Made by a program: the position numbers and the translations under genes. A model generated the notes under the pieces. That model had not been told where the DNA came from, searched no databases, and worked only from the letters and a program-made list of their open reading frames with translations. DNA of 42,997 bases, taken from NCBI GenBank assembly GCA_023265175.1, contig JAHFUI010000021.1, forward strand, positions 1-42,997, given 5' to 3'. Positions 31,754 to 40,249 of this stretch are shown one piece after another; the first letter of the stretch is position 1; each line of letters starts with the position of its first letter. This DNA comes from Acidobacteriota bacterium (GTDB taxonomy: Bacteria; Acidobacteriota; Vicinamibacteria; Vicinamibacterales; CAVVIG01).

Positions 31754-33907
31754 ATGGCAACCCCGTCAACCCTCGACAGACGAACGTTCCTCAAGGTCAC
31801 CGCCGCCGCCGGTGGCGGACTGATCGTCGGCGGATATCTCCCGGACCTGGACGGCGCGCGCACGACGGCGGAAGCCGCCGGTCTTTTCGAGCCGAACGTC
31901 TGGGTCAAGATCGGCGCAGACGACAGCGTGACGATCGTGCTCTCGCAGCTCGAAATGGGTCAGGGCGTGATGACGTCGATGCCGATGCTCCTGGCCGAGG
32001 AGCTCGACGCGGATTGGGCCCGGATCAAGACCGAGTGGGCGCCGGCCGATCCGCGGTTCGGCAACCCGAACTTCGGCGGCGTACAGCTCACCGCCGGCAG
32101 CAACAGCGTCCGCGGCATGTGGAAGATCCTGCGCGAATCGGGCGCGACCGCGCGGGCGATGCTCGTCGCCGCCGCCGCGCAGACGTGGAGCGTTCCCGCA
32201 AACAGCCTCACGACCGAAAAGGGCGAGGTCGTCCATAAGGCGACGAACCGGCGCGTGAAGTACGGCGCGCTCGCCGACAAGGCCGCCGCACTCCCCGTAC
32301 CGAAAGGCGTGACGCTCAAGGCTCCAAAGGACTTCAAGATCATCGGCCAGTCGCTCCCGCGGCTCGACATTCCAGAGAAGGTCAACGGGAAAGCGGAATT
32401 CGGCCTCGACGTGCAGCGTCCCGGGATGCTCATCGCGCGCATCGTGAAGTGCCCGGTGTTCGGCGGCAAGGTCGCGAGCTTCAATGCCGACAAGGCGAAG
32501 GCCGTGCCCGGCGTCCGCAACGTCGTCGCGATCGGCAGCGGCGTTGCCGTCGTCGCCGACAACTACTGGGCGGCGTCCAAAGGCGCGCAGGTGCTCGAGG
32601 TCACATGGGATGAAGGCAAGCTTGCGACGCTGAACAGCGCGGACATCACGAAGCAGTACGCCCAACTCGCGGCGCAGCCTGGCAAGATCGCGCGCAATGA
32701 GGGCGACACCGACGCCGCGATCAAAGGCGCGGCGAAGTCGTTCGAACGCGTCTACGAAGCACCGTTCCTCGCCCACGCGACGATGGAGCCGATGAACTGC
32801 ACCGCCGACGTGCGGCCGGACCGGTGCGAGGTGTGGGTGCCGACGCAGGGACAGACCGCGTCGCATCAGGCGGCGATTGCCGCGAGCGGGCTGCCTGCGG
32901 ACAAGGTGAAAATTTACACGACATATCTCGGCGGAGGGTTCGGCCGCCGGGGCGAAGCCGACTTCGTCACCGACGCGGTGGAATCGGCTAAGGCCGCCGG
33001 CAAGCCGGTCAAAGTCGTCTGGACGCGCGAAGACGACATGCGGCACGACTACTACCGGCCGGTTACGTACGCCCGCATGTGGGCGGCGACCGACGCCGCC
33101 GGCAAGCCGGTCGCCTTCAAGATGCGCATGGTGCAGCAGTCGCTGATGAAGCGGCTCGGGTCGCTGCCGCCCAACGGCGTCGACTTCATTTCCCTCGAAG
33201 GTGCGGCGACGCTGCCGTACGACATCCCGAACATCCGGGTCGAATACACGGAAACCGATCCCGGCATTCCGTATGGATTCTGGCGTTCGGTCGGCGCCTC
33301 GGTGACCGGCTTCGTCGTCGAAGGGTTCATCGACGAGCTGGCCGCGGCGGCTGGAGAAGATGCCTTCGAGTTCCGGCGCGCGCGTCTCAGCCGGCATCCA
33401 CGGCACAAGGCGGTGCTCGAGCTCGTCGCGGAGAAATCCGGCTGGGGCAAGCCGCTGGCGCAGGGACACGCGCGCGGCATCGCCCTGCTGGAATGCTTCG
33501 GCACCATCGTCGGCCAGGTGGCGGAAGTGTCGGTGACCAACGGCGCCGTCAAGGTCCACAAAGTGTGGTGCGCCGTCGATACCGGATGGGTGATCAGCCC
33601 CGACACAATCAAGGCGCAGATGGAGGGCGGGACGATCTACGGATTGACCGCCGCGCTCAAGGGCGAGATCACGATCCAGAGCGGCCGCGTCGTGCAGCGC
33701 CACTTCAACGACTACCAGATGATCCGGCACAACGAAGCGCCCGAGATCGAGACGCACATCGTGGCGAGCGCCGAGGCGCCCGGCGGCATCGGCGAACCGA
33801 GCACGGCGGTCGCCGCCGGCGCGCTGGTCAACGCGATTGCGGCGGCGACCGGCAAGCGGATCTACAAGCTGCCCATCCGCGCCGAACAGCTGCGCGGAAC
33901 CGCGTAG
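31754..33907 (+). CDS. Molybdopterin-binding subunit of a xanthine-dehydrogenase-family oxidoreductase (IorB-like), Tat-exported
   Basis: 717 residues from ATG 31754 (GAGG 6 bases upstream). An ATG at 31736 that overlaps the previous stop is the alternative. A twin-arginine leader (LDRRTFLKVTAAAGGGLIVG) points to the periplasm. Motifs of the molybdenum subunit are present: EMGQGVMTSMPMLLAEELDA, VFGGKVASFN, the loop TTYLGGGFGRRGEADFVTDA and, near the end, APGGIGEPSTAV with the catalytic Glu. Such IorB-like proteins hydroxylate N-heterocycles or oxidise aldehydes. The substrate cannot be told from the sequence. A cytochrome c electron acceptor gene is not adjacent. A short related 3' fragment lies at 35337-35380. 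Confidence 0.92.
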   Translation: MATPSTLDRRTFLKVTAAAGGGLIVGGYLPDLDGARTTAEAAGLFEPNVWVKIGADDSVTIVLSQLEMGQGVMTSMPMLLAEELDADWARIKTEWAPADPRFGNPNFGGVQLTAGSNSVRGMWKILRESGATARAMLVAAAAQTWSVPANSLTTEKGEVVHKATNRRVKYGALADKAAALPVPKGVTLKAPKDFKIIGQSLPRLDIPEKVNGKAEFGLDVQRPGMLIARIVKCPVFGGKVASFNADKAKAVPGVRNVVAIGSGVAVVADNYWAASKGAQVLEVTWDEGKLATLNSADITKQYAQLAAQPGKIARNEGDTDAAIKGAAKSFERVYEAPFLAHATMEPMNCTADVRPDRCEVWVPTQGQTASHQAAIAASGLPADKVKIYTTYLGGGFGRRGEADFVTDAVESAKAAGKPVKVVWTREDDMRHDYYRPVTYARMWAATDAAGKPVAFKMRMVQQSLMKRLGSLPPNGVDFISLEGAATLPYDIPNIRVEYTETDPGIPYGFWRSVGASVTGFVVEGFIDELAAAAGEDAFEFRRARLSRHPRHKAVLELVAEKSGWGKPLAQGHARGIALLECFGTIVGQVAEVSVTNGAVKVHKVWCAVDTGWVISPDTIKAQMEGGTIYGLTAALKGEITIQSGRVVQRHFNDYQMIRHNEAPEIETHIVASAEAPGGIGEPSTAVAAGALVNAIAAATGKRIYKLPIRAEQLRGTA

Positions 33908-33916
33908 TCGCAGGTC

Positions 33917-33981
33917 AGCAGCGAAGCTTCGCCTCAAACCGCCGAGCACACCACACCGGTCAGCAGCTTCGCTTCGCTGCT
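33917..33981. repeat. CGAAGC stem-loop repeat, copy 2
   Basis: AGCAGCGAAGC (33917-33927) and GCTTCGCTGCT (33971-33981) pair perfectly over 11 bp, with a 43-nt loop that begins TTCGCCTCAAACCGCCGAG. Compared with copy 1 at 26417-26461, two stem positions have changed together with their partners. It lies right after the IorB-like gene. Confidence 0.7.
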
Positions 33982-34041
33982 TGTGGGGCGTTGGGGGTCC
34001 GCAGCCCAGTCGATCGGCTGTGATAGACGGCCCGTCTCGTT

Positions 34042-34245
34042 TTAGCCCGCGTAGCTCGCGCGATACCGACACCACTCGACGCGGGCGATGTCGGCCGCAA
34101 CCTCGTGACATCCAAGAGTTAACCTTGCGCGTTTGGTCGCATGGATTACGCGCGTGGCCGGCGCGTGTCCCTCCTGCCCGCAGGTAAACACAGTGACGGC
34201 AAAAGGCCATTTGTGGCGTGCTATCATCCTGCATTCGTTGCACAT
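34042..34245 (-). CDS. Possible small Cys/His-containing protein, unrecognised
   Basis: 67 residues from ATG 34245 (MCNECRMIARHKWPF, later TVFTCGQEG, RLTLGCHEVAADIARVEW). The CNEC pair and two further Cys could hold a metal, but I recognise no family. Third codon positions are less GC-rich than in neighbouring genes and there is no ribosome site, so it may be foreign, decayed or not a gene. The remaining interval up to 34490 shows nothing else I can name. Confidence 0.25.
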   Translation of the reverse strand: MCNECRMIARHKWPFAVTVFTCGQEGHAPATRVIHATKRARLTLGCHEVAADIARVEWCRYRASYAG

Positions 34246-34489
34246 GGCAGTAATCAGAAAGGTGAGCTCGGGGTTCTGTACCCCGCCAGCGATCCGTTCC
34301 GGTCTACTCCATAGCCTGTTGGGCTGACACAAAATACGAAAGCACAACGATCACGACCGGACGGAGGCGTCGATCGAAGGCGGGGTCGAGGGGCCGGTGA
34401 CCTGCCACCCAAGTACCGGACGAAACGTGTCACGGATGCCACGATTCACGGGTCTGACGGGCACTTCCCAGGTGCCGCCGAGAGGGTTC

Positions 34490-34518
34490 TTGCTGCAGAT
34501 GCATTACCGTGGTAATAT
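34490..34518 (+). promoter_or_regulatory. Promoter with dyad operator for the AbrB-VapC module, probably leaderless
   Basis: TTGCTG (34490-34495), a 17-bp spacer and TAATAT (34513-34518) form a near-consensus sigma70 promoter. The expected start of transcription, about 7 bp after the -10 box, falls on the GTG start codon at 34525, so the mRNA is probably leaderless. ATTACC-GT-GGTAAT (34503-34516) overlaps the -10 box and would suit autorepression by the AbrB-like antitoxin. Confidence 0.5.
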
Positions 34519-34524
34519 AGCGGC

Positions 34525-34785
34525 GTGGCACTTGCGCATTCCAAGCTCACCGCACAAGGTCAGATCTCTGTGCCGGCCAAAGTTCGTCAGAAGCTTGGCC
34601 TCGGTCCGGGTTCGGTCCTGGAGTGGGACGATGACGGTGAGAAGGTCGTGCTTCGCCGCATAGGCCGCTACACGTCGGAGGATGTGCACCGGCGCGTGTT
34701 TCCGACGCCACCCAAGCCGAGGACACTGGCAGAGCTGAAGGAGGGAGTGCGGCGGTACATCAAGAGGCGGCGTGCGAGCCATTGA
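34525..34785 (+). CDS. AbrB/MazE/SpoVT-type antitoxin of a VapBC module
   Basis: 86 residues from a GTG start. The N-terminal swapped-hairpin DNA-binding fold reads SKLTAQGQISVPAKVRQKLG followed by LGPGSVLEWDDDGEKVVLRR. The C-terminal part (PPKPRTLAELKEGVRRYIKR) is the toxin-binding tail. The gene overlaps the PIN toxin gene by 14 bp, the common order antitoxin-toxin. Its promoter carries a palindrome over the -10 box, which fits autoregulation. Unlike the two other toxin-antitoxin loci in this window, both partners are intact here. Confidence 0.9.
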   Translation: MALAHSKLTAQGQISVPAKVRQKLGLGPGSVLEWDDDGEKVVLRRIGRYTSEDVHRRVFPTPPKPRTLAELKEGVRRYIKRRRASH

Positions 34786-35152
34786 TACGAACGTCCTGGT
34801 CCGGCTGGTCACGCGGGATGACGCCAAGCAGGTTGCAGCGGCTGAGGCGTTCGTGGCGCGTGGCGCCTGGGCATCGCATCTCGTACTCGCCGAAGCCACT
34901 TGGGTCCTGACCTCGGTCTACGATCGCGATCCGGAGCAAATCGCAACGGCCGTCGAGATGCTCCTCAATCACCAGCATGTGACGCTTCAGGATTCCGACG
35001 CAGTGGCGGCCGCTGTCGAACGCTTCCGAAGACGGCCGGCGTTGGGTTTTTCGGACTGCTTGGTCCTGGAGGTCGCACGGAAAGCCGGTCACCTGCCACT
35101 TGGCACCTTCGATCGCGATCTCGCCAAGCTTGATGGTGTCGAGAGGCTGTGA
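34772..35152 (+). CDS. vapC: PIN-domain VapC-type toxin RNase
   Basis: 126 residues from GTG 34772, inside the end of the antitoxin gene. The acidic residues that bind the metal are all present: Asp5 in MRAIDTNVLV, Glu41 in LVLAEATWVL, Asp95 in GFSDCLVLEVA and Asp114/Asp116 in GTFDRDLAKL. VapC toxins are Mg/Mn-dependent RNases that cut initiator tRNA or rRNA and are held inactive by the antitoxin. The complete active site and the coupled start indicate a working module. The DNA just downstream (35153-35510) is a patch of gene fragments. Confidence 0.92.
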   Translation: MRAIDTNVLVRLVTRDDAKQVAAAEAFVARGAWASHLVLAEATWVLTSVYDRDPEQIATAVEMLLNHQHVTLQDSDAVAAAVERFRRRPALGFSDCLVLEVARKAGHLPLGTFDRDLAKLDGVERL

Positions 35153-35232
35153 CTCAACATCGCCTCGAGGGCACCAAGGCGCTGCACCCGTCGGCCGCGT
35201 GGAGACTGAGCGGCCGCGGGTGAGCGGCGATC

Positions 35233-35336
35233 GTTCGTGAAACACCCAGCCTCGCTCGTCGGGGATCGGATCGACGACCGACATCGACACGACCGGCTCC
35301 AACCCGAGCGGTCCGCAGACGATGATCCGCGCGGTG
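35233..35336 (-). pseudogene. Fragment of a second glutathionyl-hydroquinone-reductase-like gene
   Basis: About 104 bp match the complete gene's segment at 36198-36297 at roughly 90% identity. The translated piece LEPVVSMSVVDPIPDERGWV corresponds to the same stretch behind the CPWAHR active site. An extra C in the GATGATCCGCG part breaks the frame. Upstream and downstream parts are missing; the IorB-like fragment follows without a gap. Confidence 0.7.
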
Positions 35337-35380
35337 AGATCTACAAGCGGCCCATTCGCGCCGAGCAGCTGCCCGGAACC
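35337..35380 (+). pseudogene. Fragment of the 3' end of an IorB-like gene
   Basis: The plus strand reads EIYKRPIRAEQLPGT, matching RIYKLPIRAEQLRGT at the very end of the complete IorB-like gene (33857-33902). The DNA matches at about 40 of 46 positions. It joins the GST-like fragment directly. A 48-codon minus-strand frame (35487 to 35341; IRKKLFVIHALPVSGAAGKF) crosses it. I do not recognise it, and its second half is only the antisense of this fragment. Confidence 0.6.
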
Positions 35381-35512
35381 CGATGTCCGGCCGCGTTGAG
35401 CCCGTAGGTCGCCCTGCCCAGGAACTTCCCGGCGGCGCCGCTGACCGGCAGCGCGTGGATGACGAAGAGTTTTTTCCGTATGCTCACGGCACCCCCCAAA
35501 ATAGGCACGCGA

Positions 35513-36460
35513 CTATGGAAGTCGCGCGCGATCGTGCGGCGCCAGCCAGTCGACGATCGGTCCCATCGGCACGATGCGAGTCGGGTTGATGTGGTCGTGG
35601 GTCATGTAGTAGTGGCGCTTGATGTGGTCGAAGTCGACGGTCTCGCCGAAGCCGGGACGCTGGAAGAGATCGCGTGCGTAGCCCCACAGGTTCGGATAAT
35701 CCACGATTCGACGCAGGTTGCACTTGAAGTGGCCGAAGTACACGGCGTCGAACCGCACCAGCGTCGTGAACAGCCGGATGTCCGCTTCCGTCAGTTGGCC
35801 GCCGACCAGGTACCGCTGACTCGAGAGCCGCGCCTCCACCCAATCCAGCCGCCTGAACAGCGCGTCCACGGCCGACTCGTAGGCTGTCTGGGACGCAGCG
35901 AAGCCGGCCTTGTACACGCCGTTGTTGACGTCCTCGTAGATCACCGCGTTGACCGCGTCGATGTCGGGCTGGAGACGTTCGGGATATAAATCGGGCGCAC
36001 CCGGCTTGTGAAACGCGGTGAGCTGGGTCTCGAAGTCGATGGTGATGTCGGGATAATTGTTGGTGACCAGCCGTCCGGTGACCCGATCCCAGATGCACGG
36101 CACAGTGTAGCGGCCGGCAAAGGACGAGTCCGTCCGCAAATACGCTTCCGATAAGAACTGAAACCCGCAGATCGGATCGGGGCCGTGACCGCGCCCTTCG
36201 CGAAACGCCCAGCCCCGCTCGTCGCGGATCGGATCGACGACCGACATCGACACGACCGGCTCCAACCCGAGCAGTCCGCGGACGATGATCGCGCGGTGCG
36301 CCCAGGGACAGGCGAGCGACACGTACAGATGATAGCGGCCCGGCACCGCGGGAAAACCGGAGGATCCGTCGGCGGTAATGCGGTCGCGAATCGAATAGTT
36401 CTGCCGGACGAACGCGCCGTCAGCGCTGGTTTCCGCCGGGAACTGTGCGTTCAAGCTCAT
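35513..36460 (-). CDS. Glutathione S-transferase, Xi class (glutathionyl-hydroquinone reductase, ECM4/YqjG-like)
   Basis: 315 residues. The active-site Cys51 lies in LYVSLACPWAHRAIIVRGLL, the CPWAHR signature of Xi-class enzymes, which reduce glutathionyl-hydroquinones and release glutathione. Further family marks are TVPCIWDRVTGRLVTNNYPD, VYKAGFAASQTAYESAVDAL and the end part FDHIKRHYYMTHDHINPTRI. It is a soluble cytoplasmic protein. It is the last gene of the minus-strand series and starts 31 bp after the TPR membrane protein gene. A fragment of a related gene lies just downstream (35233-35336). Confidence 0.93.
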   Translation of the reverse strand: MSLNAQFPAETSADGAFVRQNYSIRDRITADGSSGFPAVPGRYHLYVSLACPWAHRAIIVRGLLGLEPVVSMSVVDPIRDERGWAFREGRGHGPDPICGFQFLSEAYLRTDSSFAGRYTVPCIWDRVTGRLVTNNYPDITIDFETQLTAFHKPGAPDLYPERLQPDIDAVNAVIYEDVNNGVYKAGFAASQTAYESAVDALFRRLDWVEARLSSQRYLVGGQLTEADIRLFTTLVRFDAVYFGHFKCNLRRIVDYPNLWGYARDLFQRPGFGETVDFDHIKRHYYMTHDHINPTRIVPMGPIVDWLAPHDRARLP

Positions 36461-36490
36461 TGCTCGACAGCGTATCGCAAAACAGCGCCG

Positions 36491-38485
36491 CTAGCGGCCT
36501 TTGGCCGCCGCCGACGCGCGAGCGAGCAAATCGCGCAGCTCTCCATCGTTCGGGCTCACCGCCAGCCCTTCGCGTGCTTGAGCCGCGGCGCCTTCGTAGT
36601 CGCCGCGCTCCACCAACGCCATGGCGAGAACCTGCCGCGCTTTCGGATTTCGAGGATCGACCTCCACCGCATGCCGAAACGCGACGATCGCATCGTCCAG
36701 GCGGCCGCCCGCGATCATCGTGATTCCAATGTTCGTCAAGGCTTTTAGGTCGGCCGGACGCGCCTTGAGGTACTCACGGTACTGCACGGCCGCTTCCTCG
36801 AAGCGCTGTTGCCCGAACAACGCGTCCGCGAGCAGACCGCGTGCTTCCGCGTTCGACGGCGCCGACGCCAGCACTGCCTGCGCCTGCTCGGCCGCTTGCG
36901 GCCACCGGCGCTCGATCGCAAACGCCTGCGCCATCGCGTTTCGCGCAACCATCACTTCGGCAGCCGGGGGCTCCAGCCATCGAGGAACCAGGTGATACGG
37001 AAGCAGGGAGGTACGCACGAAGGCCTCGAACTGTTCGACTGCTTCCTGCAGCTTGCCCTGGTTGAACAGCTCGATGCCGAGGGAATACGCCGCCCTCGAA
37101 TCGCCGCCGCGGACGGCTTCGCGCAGGTGCATCACGGCCTCATCATGATGACCAGCCGCGGTCAATTGTTCGGCCAACATGTGGTGCGCGATGGCGGTCG
37201 GGCGCCTCTCGACCACGGTCCGTGTCATCGTCAGCGCCGACCCGTACTCGCGATTTCTCGATATGGTGCCGGCCGCGAGCGCTCCAGCCACGGCAATCAC
37301 CACGACCGCGGCCATGAAATCTCCACCACGAAGGCGGCCGACATTCGAACCATCAACGCTGTCAGACGGTCGACGGATCAGCGCGTGCGCCGCCGCATAG
37401 GCTCCGATGACCGCGAGGGTGGTGAGCGCCAGCAGCGGCAGATACATCCGTCGTTCGGCGCCCACTTCGGTCGCGATCGGAATGATGCTCGACGTCGGAG
37501 CGAGCGTGACGAAGAACCAGACGCCGAGGAAGCCCAGAATCGGGACGCGCCGCAGCGCGACGATCGTCGCCGCCAGCAAGACGATGATGAACGCGGCGTA
37601 CGGCAGCACGTCGCGAGGCGCCAGCGGAAGCGGCCATCCATAGAACACCACGAGCGATCGCGGCCAGATGGCGAGACGCAGGTACCTCGCGATCATCACC
37701 GTCTGATTCAGCAGATACGTCCACGGCGCCACACCGGTCGACAATCCGCCGACGGCGGCGCGAGGTCCGGACCAATTGAGTGCCGCCAGCACGAGCCACG
37801 AGGCCGCGAGGCCCAGATACAGGCGCCTCCTCGCGCGGAATGCTTGCTTCACCGAGTCAAACAGATAGATCCGATCGTACAGCGCGACGAGCAGCGGCGC
37901 CGTGACCATCGACTCCTTGCACGCCATGCCCATGCCGCACGAGAGCACGGCCAGCGCATCCCAGCGGCCTGGATGTCGCGACCCTACCGCGCGGATCGCC
38001 GTATACAGCGTCAACAGGTAGAACATCGCCATCATCGACTCGGTGCGCTGCGTGAGGTAGTCGACGACTTCGCTGTTCAGGGGATGGGCCGTCCACAAAA
38101 GCGCGACGGCGAACGCGATGTTGATCGAATCTCCGGGAAGGTGCGACCGCACACGTGGCAGCTCGAGCGTGCGCCAGACGATCCCGAACGCCAGGAGCCC
38201 GCACAGCAGGTGAATCGCGATGTTCACGAGGTGGTACCCGCGAACGTTCAGACCTCCCACGGCGTAGTTGATGGCGAAGGAGAGGTTGACAGCCGGTCGT
38301 CCTGCGACGGCCGTGTCGGATTCAGGAACGAGAACGCTCGCAAGCCGCCACCATTCGCGGATCTGATGGTTGTCGACGATGGTCGCCTGGTCGTCGAGGA
38401 TGAACGCGCCGGAGAGGTTGTTCGCGTAGGTCAGAACGCCGGCAATCACGATGACTGCGGCTCGCCATCGAAGGCCAGCCGGCAC
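36491..38485 (-). CDS. Multi-pass membrane protein with C-terminal TPRs, TMTC-like putative glycosyltransferase
   Basis: 664 residues from GTG 38485. The N-terminal ~400 residues contain about ten hydrophobic segments with an acidic pair in the first external loop (NLSGAFILDDQATIVDNHQI), the mark of GT-C fold enzymes such as the eukaryotic TMTC O-mannosyltransferases. Residues ~430-660 are TPRs, for example AIAHHMLAEQLTAAGHHDEA, AEARGLLADALFGQQRFEEA and NPKARQVLAMALVERGDYEG. Bacterial proteins of this build are usually annotated only as TPR proteins. A glycosyltransferase role is inferred from the architecture. The frame is open upstream to an ATC at 38551 that has AGGAG 4 bases before it, but no ATG, so the start is uncertain. 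Confidence 0.75.
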   Translation of the reverse strand: MPAGLRWRAAVIVIAGVLTYANNLSGAFILDDQATIVDNHQIREWWRLASVLVPESDTAVAGRPAVNLSFAINYAVGGLNVRGYHLVNIAIHLLCGLLAFGIVWRTLELPRVRSHLPGDSINIAFAVALLWTAHPLNSEVVDYLTQRTESMMAMFYLLTLYTAIRAVGSRHPGRWDALAVLSCGMGMACKESMVTAPLLVALYDRIYLFDSVKQAFRARRRLYLGLAASWLVLAALNWSGPRAAVGGLSTGVAPWTYLLNQTVMIARYLRLAIWPRSLVVFYGWPLPLAPRDVLPYAAFIIVLLAATIVALRRVPILGFLGVWFFVTLAPTSSIIPIATEVGAERRMYLPLLALTTLAVIGAYAAAHALIRRPSDSVDGSNVGRLRGGDFMAAVVVIAVAGALAAGTISRNREYGSALTMTRTVVERRPTAIAHHMLAEQLTAAGHHDEAVMHLREAVRGGDSRAAYSLGIELFNQGKLQEAVEQFEAFVRTSLLPYHLVPRWLEPPAAEVMVARNAMAQAFAIERRWPQAAEQAQAVLASAPSNAEARGLLADALFGQQRFEEAAVQYREYLKARPADLKALTNIGITMIAGGRLDDAIVAFRHAVEVDPRNPKARQVLAMALVERGDYEGAAAQAREGLAVSPNDGELRDLLARASAAAKGR

Positions 38486-38584
38486 GGCAGCGGAAACGAA
38501 CGCCTGAGACTTGGATTGACTCTTTCCGGCGGGTCGGCTTCGCTTCGTGATGGAGCTCCTGTGGGGTCCGGCTAAACCCGGACA

Positions 38585-40249
38585 CTACCTGAGGTTGTCG
38601 TACACGACCTTGCCGTCGACGATCGTGAGGACCGACTTCAGGCGCTTGATGGCTTCATCGGGCACTTTGGACTGATCGAAGTAATCGTCGCTGAGCACGA
38701 CGAGGTCGCCAAGTTTTCCCGGCGCGATCGTACCGAGCTTGTCTTCTTCACGAAAGAACCAGCCATTCTCAGAAGTGTAGAGGCGCAGTGCCTCCATCCG
38801 CGTGAGCTGCTGTCCGGCGTTGATGACCGCACCAGACGAATTCTTGCCGGTCACCATGTAGTAGATCATCAGCCACGGATCCAGCGTTGAGATCTGCGCG
38901 GAATCCGATCCGGCTCCGACGTGAATCCCGCTGTCCACAATCGTGCGAAGCGGCGGACCGGCGCCCGGCGCGCCCGCAAGATAGCCGAATGGATGGACCG
39001 CAATGCCGGCGCCGAGCGCCTTGAACCGGTTAATCGTCGGCAGGTCGATGCGGGGCGCGTGGGCGATCGACCAGCGGAGCCCTGCTATCGGCGTTGTGGC
39101 GTTGACCGTTTCGAAGGCGCCGACGGTCAACTGATCCTCGGCCGGCGACAGGCTGTGCTGCTGGAATGGCCATCCCTGCTTCGCAATCAGTTGCAGCGCG
39201 GTGACGTAATTGGTCGGCGCCGGCTGGCCGAACAGCGGCCAACTCGTCGCGAACTCGCCGATGCCGGACACGCGCAGCATGTCGTCGCCGAAGCCGTTGA
39301 AGGTGTTGAGCAGCCGCTGCTTCAACATCGGGACGTCGGGCTTCGTGTCCATGCTGAGGAAGAACACGCGCAGACGCACGCCCAGCCCGTGTTCCCGGTG
39401 AAGCGCGGTGACCGCGTCGTACATCCGGAAGGGATCGGCGCTCGCGAGATTGTCGGCGGCAAACGAATCCTGGATGTCAGGCAGGCCGGGAATGACGAAC
39501 GCGCCCATGTCGACGTTCGTCGTGACGCCGACGCTCGCCGAGTACGCCATCGCGTCCAACGTTCCGCGCTTGCGATCGTCGAAGGTCTGCGCCGCGCGCA
39601 GCCCGTCCAGCGCCGCAATCGACGGCGCATTGGCCGCGATGGCGCCGGCGTCGCTGACGGCAATCCCCTTCCCGGCAAAGAACGCCTTGCCGCGAGTGTT
39701 CGTCGCCGCCGGGCCGTTGAACGCCTGGTACACGATGACGGGATGATTCGGCGCGGCCGCGTCCAGCTCCGCGAGCGTCGGCAGGCGCTTCTCGGCGAAC
39801 TGCGCCTGGTTCCACCCGCCCATCGCCGTAATGAATTCGCCGGGCGGGACGCCCTTCGCCCGCGCCGCGATCGCGGCCTGCACATCTGCGATCGATGCCG
39901 CTGTTTCAAGCCGCGTGTCGTGGCCCGGACGGATGCCGAGCAGCACGATGTGGTTGTGGTTGTCGATGAGACCGGGAACAGCGGTACGGCCGCGCAGGTC
40001 GATCACCTTCGTGCAGGGGCTGAGCCTCGCGTTGCCTACGCGGCCAACCGTCTCGATCCGGCCGTCCTGGATGGTGATTTCCGGCACGATGGAGTTGCGC
40101 GCGTCCATCGTGACGATCCGGCCGTTCACCAACCGCAGGTCGCGCGCGCCCGCGCAGCGATCCTGGGCGAGCGCGGATGCAGGCGCCGCCGCGACAATCG
40201 CCAGAGCGGCGCATATGGCCACGAAGTCCCGATGTCGTCGTGCGTTCAT
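38585..40249 (-). CDS. Secreted amidohydrolase, YtcJ-like (amidohydrolase 3 family)
   Basis: 554 residues from ATG 40249, giving a leader (FVAICAALAIVAAAPASALA). The frame is open to 40330, but that part is not leader-like. The composite sandwich domain (RLVNGRIVTMDARNSIVPEI) and the metal motif after it (VPGLIDNHNHIVLLG, with His-x-His) are typical. Later parts are NHPVIVYQAFNGPAATNTRG, GSDSAQISTLDPWLMIYYMV and the closing LGTIAPGKLGDLVVLSDDYF. Members of this family hydrolyse N-substituted formamides or similar amides; the natural substrate is rarely known. It is followed on the same strand by the TMTC-like gene. Confidence 0.88.
   Translation of the reverse strand: MNARRHRDFVAICAALAIVAAAPASALAQDRCAGARDLRLVNGRIVTMDARNSIVPEITIQDGRIETVGRVGNARLSPCTKVIDLRGRTAVPGLIDNHNHIVLLGIRPGHDTRLETAASIADVQAAIAARAKGVPPGEFITAMGGWNQAQFAEKRLPTLAELDAAAPNHPVIVYQAFNGPAATNTRGKAFFAGKGIAVSDAGAIAANAPSIAALDGLRAAQTFDDRKRGTLDAMAYSASVGVTTNVDMGAFVIPGLPDIQDSFAADNLASADPFRMYDAVTALHREHGLGVRLRVFFLSMDTKPDVPMLKQRLLNTFNGFGDDMLRVSGIGEFATSWPLFGQPAPTNYVTALQLIAKQGWPFQQHSLSPAEDQLTVGAFETVNATTPIAGLRWSIAHAPRIDLPTINRFKALGAGIAVHPFGYLAGAPGAGPPLRTIVDSGIHVGAGSDSAQISTLDPWLMIYYMVTGKNSSGAVINAGQQLTRMEALRLYTSENGWFFREEDKLGTIAPGKLGDLVVLSDDYFDQSKVPDEAIKRLKSVLTIVDGKVVYDNLR

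Noticed and set aside
31766-34243. 825-codon minus-strand open frame opposite the IorB-like gene
   Set aside because: Antisense shadow of a gene with clear molybdopterin motifs; no leader, no recognisable domain.
35383-35589. 68-codon plus-strand frame after the fragments
   Set aside because: It overlaps the 3' end of the GST gene antisense and lacks any motif or ribosome site.
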